In this document: piece after piece, positions 57,060 through 64,000 of the stretch
Numbering within the stretch: the first letter of the stretch is position 1
How the letters are laid out: each line of letters begins with the position of its first letter
Program-made: the position numbers and the translations under genes
Source of the DNA: Polytrichum commune
Lineage: Eukaryota > Streptophyta > Polytrichopsida > Polytrichales > Polytrichaceae
Length of the DNA: 64,000 nt
Assembly (NCBI GenBank): GCA_950295325.1
Contig: OX485809.1
Span: 2,666,001 to 2,730,000 of the forward strand
Direction: 5' to 3'
Notes under the pieces: generated by a model
Seen by the model: the letters and a program-made list of their open reading frames with translations, nothing else
Told to the model about the DNA's origin: nothing
Databases searched by the model: none

Positions 57060-58431
57060 TACCCACATAGCATACCATAAATGTTTCATTTATGCTATAT
57101 GTTTTATTTTCTTCTCTTCTCCCAATAAAGCATTCAAGACATTCACACTAGCACAAAGGCTCATAAATATTGTATACACCCTCTTACACTACACTATTAA
57201 CAATAAATATAACAAACTACCACAATCACCACACACAACCAACCCACCCACATACACTAAAAACCATCTACCTTACCACTATAACCTCCTAGAAAAACCC
57301 CACCAAAGGAAGACCTCACACCCCCACCCGAAACCATACCCCTCACTAAGAGGACAAAAACCAACTAGCATCATAATCCTAATATGGCTAGCCTATCTCC
57401 CTACCACCAACCAAACAAACCATATCTATCACCCCCCATATGCCCCCCACCCCCACACCCACATAGATCCCTCACAACACAAATTCCCACCCAACACAAT
57501 ACCATACACAAAACACACACAAAACCATACACATATAATCCCCCGCCCTACCTCAACACACCAAACACCACACTACTATACCAACCCCCACATCGCACAA
57601 CAATCATACACATACACCACACATACAACTAGTCACAAAAGAAGCACCTCGCACACATATCCCACATACAAACACATCCACAATGCATACACTACCCACT
57701 ACAACACATCCCCATCAATCCCCCCAACCAACATGCTAAACCCCATCCACACCCCAACCCACCAATCACAAGACCACCTAAAGAAACTAACAATACCTCG
57801 CCCAACATACCTAATGAACAGATGCCCCCTAGGAAACCACAAATGGTTCCTCCCCCTTATAGGATATATTGTTTTCCTACTACATAACAAAACACTCCCA
57901 CCCCCTAAACAAAACAAGCTAACATCCAACAAGTACCCACAATCACACGCACCTACTCAAACCAAAATATACCACACCTACACCACACTAGTAGTCCTAA
58001 CCATAATAATAACATATACACACACACACACCCTAACCTCGTACAAATCCCCCATACCCACATCATACCACCGCTCTACCCAAATATACAATCACAAATC
58101 CACCATCACTTCCACACACCAAGACCACACACATAACCATAACACACACGACCCCCCAAAATACCAAACCCAACACAAAATAAACACACCAATGCTACCC
58201 ATAATCACCACAAGCCTCATAGGCCACATACAACACATTACACACTTACACCTTAAAACCCCAAAAACAATAAACATACACTATTACAGTTGGAATAACT
58301 CCACACTCATCATCCTAAGTGGAGATGTAAAACCCAATCCGGGCCCACTCGCACACATCCTTGACAACCTTCCTTGCGAATACACACAACGCCAAAAAAA
58401 AATATTTCATACCAAACACAATAACCCTTAA
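57052..58431 (+). CDS. LINE ORF2, N-terminal part, ending in a 2A-like motif
   Basis: 459 codons from the overlapping ATG to a TAA at 58429-58431. The first ~420 residues are Thr/His/Pro/Asn/Tyr-rich with a few hydrophobic stretches (CFIYAICFIFF near the start, FLPLIGYIVFLL, VVLTIIITY); I recognise no domain. Residues 422-432 are LSGDVKPNPGP, a 2A-like sequence preceded by the hydrophobic LII. 2A sequences make the ribosome skip the Gly-Pro bond, so translation would give a 431-residue peptide and a downstream protein starting with Pro. Only 27 residues follow before the stop. The next frame (+1) is open from 58331 and carries the enzymes, so ORF2 is probably one protein in an active copy, broken here by one base near the nine-A run at 58394-58402. 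The coding strand is strongly A/C-rich and G-poor. Confidence 0.65.
   Translation: MDSTHIAYHKCFIYAICFIFFSSPNKAFKTFTLAQRLINIVYTLLHYTINNKYNKLPQSPHTTNPPTYTKNHLPYHYNLLEKPHQRKTSHPHPKPYPSLRGQKPTSIIILIWLAYLPTTNQTNHIYHPPYAPHPHTHIDPSQHKFPPNTIPYTKHTQNHTHIIPRPTSTHQTPHYYTNPHIAQQSYTYTTHTTSHKRSTSHTYPTYKHIHNAYTTHYNTSPSIPPTNMLNPIHTPTHQSQDHLKKLTIPRPTYLMNRCPLGNHKWFLPLIGYIVFLLHNKTLPPPKQNKLTSNKYPQSHAPTQTKIYHTYTTLVVLTIIITYTHTHTLTSYKSPIPTSYHRSTQIYNHKSTITSTHQDHTHNHNTHDPPKYQTQHKINTPMLPIITTSLIGHIQHITHLHLKTPKTINIHYYSWNNSTLIILSGDVKPNPGPLAHILDNLPCEYTQRQKKIFHTKHNNP
58318..58347 (+). other. 2A-like ribosome-skipping motif (SGDVKPNPGP)
   Basis: Codons for S-G-D-V-K-P-N-P-G-P; the skip would be between Gly (58342-58344) and Pro (58345-58347). 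Core residues D, N, P, G and P match the established D-x-E-x-NPGP consensus except that Lys replaces Glu. 2A-like motifs N-terminal to the endonuclease are known in trypanosome and several animal non-LTR elements. Confidence 0.75.
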
Positions 58432-61400
58432 ACATCAATATACCCACCTAGCAGAACTATTTAAACCCTACCTATCTCTCCAGACATATAGCATCCAAAA
58501 TCAAGATTTACCCCACCTACGCAACCAAAGTTTGGCACATGCAACATTCCCCATCCACTTCCAAATCTACGCATTCATCATAACATATAGCCCAATCCCA
58601 CAAACATGTAACCAATTAATGGCCGAAAACATAGATCAAGATTGCCTTACCATCCTACAAAGACTTCAACAACTCCCACCTAGAACATACCTAAGAAAAT
58701 ACCCAATCACCACTCAACCCTCTCATAACATAACACCAACCACCATAATACAAGCATATACACACATTAATGAGAAAATAGCCAAAGGAGAAATACTAAC
58801 CATAACCAATCTACAAACAGAACTACCTAACCTCCCTCAAAAAATAACCCAAGAACTAATCAAATGTACACAACAAGTAAGGGGATACACCCCCAATACA
58901 AACCCTAACACCACTAACCATACACAAACTAATACCACTAGTGAAGCCAACCCCCAAGCCACTACCCTAAGAATCATCACTTGGAATACCGGATGCATCA
59001 GCTCTAGCCTACCCGGCATACAAGAACTCACACGAACATTACATACAGATCCACACATAATACTCATACAAGAAACTAAACTACACAAACTTAAATCCAC
59101 AACATACATCGACCGCAAATTTCAAAACTATAAAATCATTTATAACAACTCCAACAATGAAACACAAACACAAAATAGATACTCAGGACCTACCCAAGCC
59201 CGAGGCGGCATATTGGCCATGATACCCAAAAACATCTACACAAACGAAAATATTACCAAAATACCCACCCCTAGCCCCATATCACCATACCTCCAAATCA
59301 TAGTAATTAATAACAAACCACTCACACCAATAACTATCATAAATATGTATATGCCCACCCACCCTCAAGACACACACCTCATAAGTGAGATACAAAACCA
59401 AATCCAACTCCTAATCACACAACACCCTAACCATCAAGTTATCCTAGCCGGAGACTTTAACCGGGACATACTACTTAAAGGAAGAACATCCAACGGGACA
59501 CACCTCCCCCCTAACCAAAATGACCTCGAATGGGCCCACTTCACAAATAACATAGGCCTTATCACAATCAACAACCAACACAACCACACAAGACAAGGCG
59601 GATTAAACTACACTTCAACAAGCCACATAGATGGCTTTTACTCCAACCTTCCCAACCATAACCACCTAACCTGCTACACACTAGACAAACTCAACCAAAA
59701 TTCCGACCACTACCCGGTCCAACTAAACCTCCACCCAAATAGCATTGTCATCAAAGAACCACACCCCCACACAAGCAATCCCCGAATCACATACCCCATC
59801 CACCCCGCCAACTTACAAAAACTCCAAACAATCTTCATGGAAACACAAAGCCTAACAATAGCCACATTAACAACCACACTACAACAAGAACAACTCACCC
59901 ACACACAATGGGAAAACGCACAAAACACATTTCAAGAAATCATTAATTCCCTTAGTACATGCATTGAGCAAACATGTATGACACACCCCAAACCCCCACT
60001 ACCCAATAGAGTAAAAACGCAAGGTGGATTCCTCCCTAGGACACAACAAAAACTATGGAAACATCAACTAAAAATATACCATGGAGCCCGCAAAGCCATC
60101 CACGCCGCATGTCAGAACCCCCACGCACACCTTCACACCCACCCGAACATCAAAGCCCTACAACTCATAAAAAACATCAATATACCACCTCTCCCCACAA
60201 ACCCCAAGGACCTCACAATATGGATTGAAGAAATAGCCAACATAGGTAAAAAAGCTAAAGATGAAGCCCACAAAATCACCGCCAAACAAACCGCAATAAA
60301 TTGCAAAACTGCCATTACAAAATACAGAGCACTATTAAACATAAAACCCAAAACAATACACAAAAAGATATTCCACCCCACAACTGCTAACTCCCTCGAC
60401 TGCCTAAAAACCCAACAAGGTCACATTCTTACAAACCCCAATGACATAGCCAAAGAGATACACCATATACAACAACTATCATTCCAAAGACAAGCACCCC
60501 TATGCGAAGACCCCACGGATCACCCAGTTACATGCCTATGCGCAGTACGCAAATATCCATGGCATACACACAATGGCATCATATTAGAAAAACGAGGCCC
60601 CCCAAATACACAAATATACAACCACTTCACTCGAGAAACATACGACACATGTATTCGGAGACTAACACGTGGAAAAACCCCCGGACCGGATAACATCCCC
60701 AATGACATAATTAAAATTTTACCATCACAATGGCACGATTTACTCTTCTTATTTTTCAAACAATGTTACAAACAAAAAGAAATACCAACCCACTGGAAGC
60801 ATAGTAAAACCATCCTATTGCACAAAAAAGACGATCCAACCCACATCGCCAACTACCGACCAATCGCCCTAGCCAATACAATATACAAACTCTACACAAG
60901 CACCCTCACAACACTACTCACGAGTTACGGAGAAACACATAGAATATTACATTTTAGTCAAGAGGGATTTAGGCCGCAAAGAAACACCTCAAAACAAATT
61001 CAAATGATCATTGCCACACTAGAAGACGCAAGACTTACCAACAAGGACATATACCTAACCTACATAGATTTCCGTAATGCCTTTGGATCCATTGACCACG
61101 CAAGGCTACTAGCTCTCATGGAAGACCTAGGATACCCTATGGACGCAATCGACATCGTTGGTAATATATACAAAAATTCAACCACCTCTTTTACCGGAAA
61201 CCATTTCGGTTCAACACCACCAATAGAAATTAGCCGTGGGACGATACAAGGGGACACCCTTAGTCCATACTTATTTATCATATTCATCGAACCACTTCTA
61301 AGATGGCTAGAAAAAGATAACTTAGGATACCATTTCAATACGTCATCTACCACATGTACTACAACCGCATACGCGGATGATTTGGCAATAATTACCGACA

Positions 61401-64000
61401 ACATACAACATATACAACCACAAATAAACAAATTACAAAAATTCGCGGAATGGTCATACATGGATCTAAATCTCTCGAAATGCGCAATAACGGGATGCCC
61501 TAATCAATCCAAACTCAAACCAAATACATTCAAAGCATTCATCCAATCACAAAACATCACCTACAAATCCCAAAACTTCCCAACCCTCACACAAAACGAA
61601 CCCTACACATACCTAGGTATACACCTAATACCATCACTTAAATGGAACCTTCAAAAAGAAATCACACTCCAAAAGACCAAACAACAAAGCAAATTATTAA
61701 CCCTCTCCCCGGCAAGCCTCAAACAAAAAATCAAAATCTTGAATACAGTCATCAAACCTCGCATTGCGTACGCATACTACGCCGTCCCTTTCTCTAAACC
61801 CGACATCAAAAAATTGGACAAAATCATTTGCAAACTAACTAAAGATATATGTCACATACCCAAGAGCTCCGCCAATATCCTCACACAACTCTCACATAAA
61901 AACTTCGGTATAAATGTAACCTCACTTCTCCCGGACTACATACATTGTATTGGACAACAACTTATACAAGCCCTTAACGACCCCGGCCAATTAGGTAATA
62001 TATACCAAGGACTAGCCAAATATATATCGGCCAAGTACGGTGGTTCACTACACCTACCTAAACTAAAACAACAAGCATGCACAAGATCACCAATAGCGAG
62101 AACATTATTTCTCCTAGAACGAGAATACGAAATACACGTCACCACCGCAATCCGTGCATTTCCCATCAAAAACACCCCCCTTGAAGAAATATGGAAAAAC
62201 AACCCAACCTATACTAGCCTTACGGACGACTCAAAAAGGAAAACCCAAACATACCTAGACAAACTATATACATACGGCATCACCACAATAACACAAATTC
62301 AAAACAAAGACACTAGGGCCATATTAACTCCCGACGAATTCAAGACCATATATAGACACACACCAAGAACCATCAAAGAGGCACTCCAACAAGCCAAAAT
62401 ATTATTTCCAAACCCACCACCACCCCCCACACCCCAAAGAACCCACCTCGCACTAGAACAACCAATACCCCCTAGCAACACCCAACACCCAAATATACAC
62501 ACACAACACAACCTTGGGAGAGCAATACATACCATAACCCAAGTAAAAACCACTACCAGGAAAGATAAATGGGGGGCCCAAGCTATCCGAAGAACATATC
62601 TATGCCAATGGCAATACACACAAGGATCCACACAACAATGGCGCACAGAAGAAGACCTACTACACCCCGACAACATATTGCTCGATCACAACCTACTTCT
62701 CATCACACAATACCAACGTAAAATATTAGAACAAAAAGCCACCCAACAATACGCCGACCTCCTAAAATCCTCCCAATCAAAAGACAAACGATTTATACAC
62801 CCCCCTCTCAAAATAACTAACCTCACAACATCCACACAAGAGTGCAACCCGGACAAAGATATAATTACCAACAAACCAACCATCCAAATACAAGCCACAA
62901 TATCCAACATCTACGATCAAAAAGGGAATTATATAACCTCCCTAAACACTGAAAGACTACAATGGCTATGGAGCCGCTTCTGTGACAACCACCTCCCACA
63001 CCTCGCCAACTTTCTAAAACCCCCACCACAAGACTTTGAAACCGAAATACTATGGCTTATCCAACGATATATAACCATACTCCCCAAGAAAAACCCCAAA
63101 AACATACTACCAAATAACCTACACCACACCCTACACCCAGACATCACCAAACTACTAATAGAATCATATAAAATTACGCACTCATACTACTCTTCCCCCC
63201 TCACATGCCCTATGCAACTTACACAGTACAATTCACCACATAACCGAGACATACTATTTGGCTCCATGGGACACGCGCAGTCCTCCCGCTGGAGAGGAAT
63301 AGGCCTAGCATTCCCCACGGACCACAACACAACCTTAGAAGCTATTCATTGGGCAAGAATGGCAGCCAAAGAAGACACACATACGCTCACCATTCTAATA
63401 GTTAACCACAAAGACTGGACAACACAACCACTACCACTTAATATTAATGAAGACATCCACATGATTGCAACTATACCACCACACACCATACAATATGCTC
63501 CTACACCGGAATGGCCAAAATACTACCAATACATAGAACCATCGCTCACATCCATAATTTGCGTATCCAACCCCGCACACCTATCGATGAATATACAACC
63601 CCCACAAGAACTACAAAATGTCCTAAAGAAAACATTTAACATACACATAGACACCCATCCCATCAAACTCAACACAAAACCCTATAAAGTCAAATTCTCC
63701 AATTCATGGAACAATGCACCTAAAGCAATCCCCCCGCCAATGCATTCAAACCTCAACACACCACCTCTTCCTATTGAATTTAATCACACCCACCCCCTTA
63801 AATTCCAACCACAAAAATGTACATACACGGACGGATCATTTATCCCACCCACCAAAAATTCCGAAGGACAAATAGAAGGTAACACAGCAGGATCAGGAGT
63901 ATATAGTCCCAACAACAACACCCACATAGCAGAAAGACTACCCGGATACCAAAACATCCTAAGAGCAGAACTCAATGCAATACTCATAGCCATCGAAAAC
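58331..64000 (+). CDS. LINE ORF2 enzyme region: APE endonuclease, reverse transcriptase, RNase H (partial at window end)
   Basis: Open without a stop for about 1,890 codons and cut by the window edge. The APE endonuclease begins near 58973: ITWN at the start, QE of QETK (59069-59074), AGDFNRD (59450) and SDHYPV (59702), the metal-binding and catalytic set. It nicks target DNA for target-primed reverse transcription. The reverse transcriptase spans about 60640-61500: YIDFRNAF (catalytic Asp at 61067), RGTIQGDTLSPYLF (61240-61285) and AYADDLAI (Asp pair at 61376-61381). A long region (61500-63800) follows, with a conserved-looking part at 63280-63660 (HKDWTTQPLP, IPPHTIQY, PEWPKYY) that I cannot assign. 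RNase H begins at 63824 with YTDGS (Asp at 63830) and RAELNAI (Glu at 63968). No frameshift or stop is present, so this copy may be recent. The first residues lack a start codon of their own; translation should come from the 2A frame. Confidence 0.9.
58394..58402 (+). other. Nine-A run at the ORF2 frame discontinuity
   Basis: gcc followed by nine A and tattt. The 2A frame stops 26 bases beyond it, while the enzyme frame is open from 58331. Eight or eleven A would join the frames. It could be a replication or sequencing slip, a disabling mutation, or a slippery site. Confidence 0.6.

Noticed and set aside
58394-58402. A classic viral -1 slippery heptamer
   Set aside because: The shift needed is +1 (or -2), not -1, and I see no obvious downstream pseudoknot; a simple indel is more likely.
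53191-63993. Many minus-strand open frames opposite the LINE
   Set aside because: They are shadows: the A/C-rich coding strand gives a G/T-rich complement, and the plus strand carries the recognisable catalytic motifs.

Overview
This is a window from a large, transposon-rich nuclear genome of a land plant. The reasons are one intron-containing GDSL esterase/lipase gene with canonical GT-AG introns, plant-style miniature transposons (Stowaway-like, hAT-like, CACTA-like), a 5S-rRNA-derived repeat resembling Cassandra elements, a tRNA-derived SINE, and a very long LINE with an APE endonuclease, a reverse transcriptase and an RNase H. There are no bacterial operons and no CRISPR. I cannot name the species. 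The sparse genes and deep nesting of repeats would suit a fern, lycophyte or other big-genome plant, but that is inference.

Layout. 1-9.6 kb: AT-rich intergenic DNA with a 27-bp minisatellite, a foldback element, two members of a G-run-tipped hAT-like family (3213-3950 with 8-bp target duplications; about 8164-8947) and a CACTA-like element (6731-7823). 9.6-12.7 kb: a Stowaway-like MITE, then a 5'-truncated LINE on the minus strand that is split by a third hAT-like copy (11234-11572). 12.74-13.90 kb: a different hAT-like element with perfect 8-bp duplications, filled with a C-rich/G-rich minisatellite. 14-31.6 kb: intergenic repeats, including a 5S-derived copy, several copies of a 240-bp palindromic MITE, a SINE and another nested hAT-like insertion. 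31.9-36.5 kb: the GDSL gene (five exons, 420 aa), whose third intron holds a second 5S-derived copy that itself contains a MITE. 36.5-47.5 kb: more hAT-like copies, a third 5S-derived fragment, a threefold repeated segment and a 1-kb foldback element. 47.8-49.0 kb: a pyrimidine-rich leader, probable intron and start codon of a broken gene or transposon. 49.09-51.18 kb: a probable solo LTR with a 5-bp target duplication.

53.18 kb to the window end: a LINE longer than 10.8 kb. ORF1 carries two RRM-like units and a C-terminal helical segment. Its stop codon overlaps the ATG of ORF2 in an ATGGATAG arrangement. ORF2 begins with about 430 residues of unknown type, then a 2A-like ribosome-skipping motif ending NPGP. 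A one-base frame discontinuity at a run of nine A follows, and then an uninterrupted frame with APE endonuclease, reverse transcriptase and the start of RNase H, cut by the window edge. The minus-strand relative at 10.4-12.7 kb shows what lies beyond the edge: the rest of RNase H and the 3' end.

The most interesting item is this LINE. It combines three possible translational controls (stop-start coupling, 2A skipping and a homopolymer frame break). The second is the set of hAT-like elements whose tips are runs of G and C and whose insertion is proven by 8-bp duplications and, in one case, by a related empty site inside the same window.
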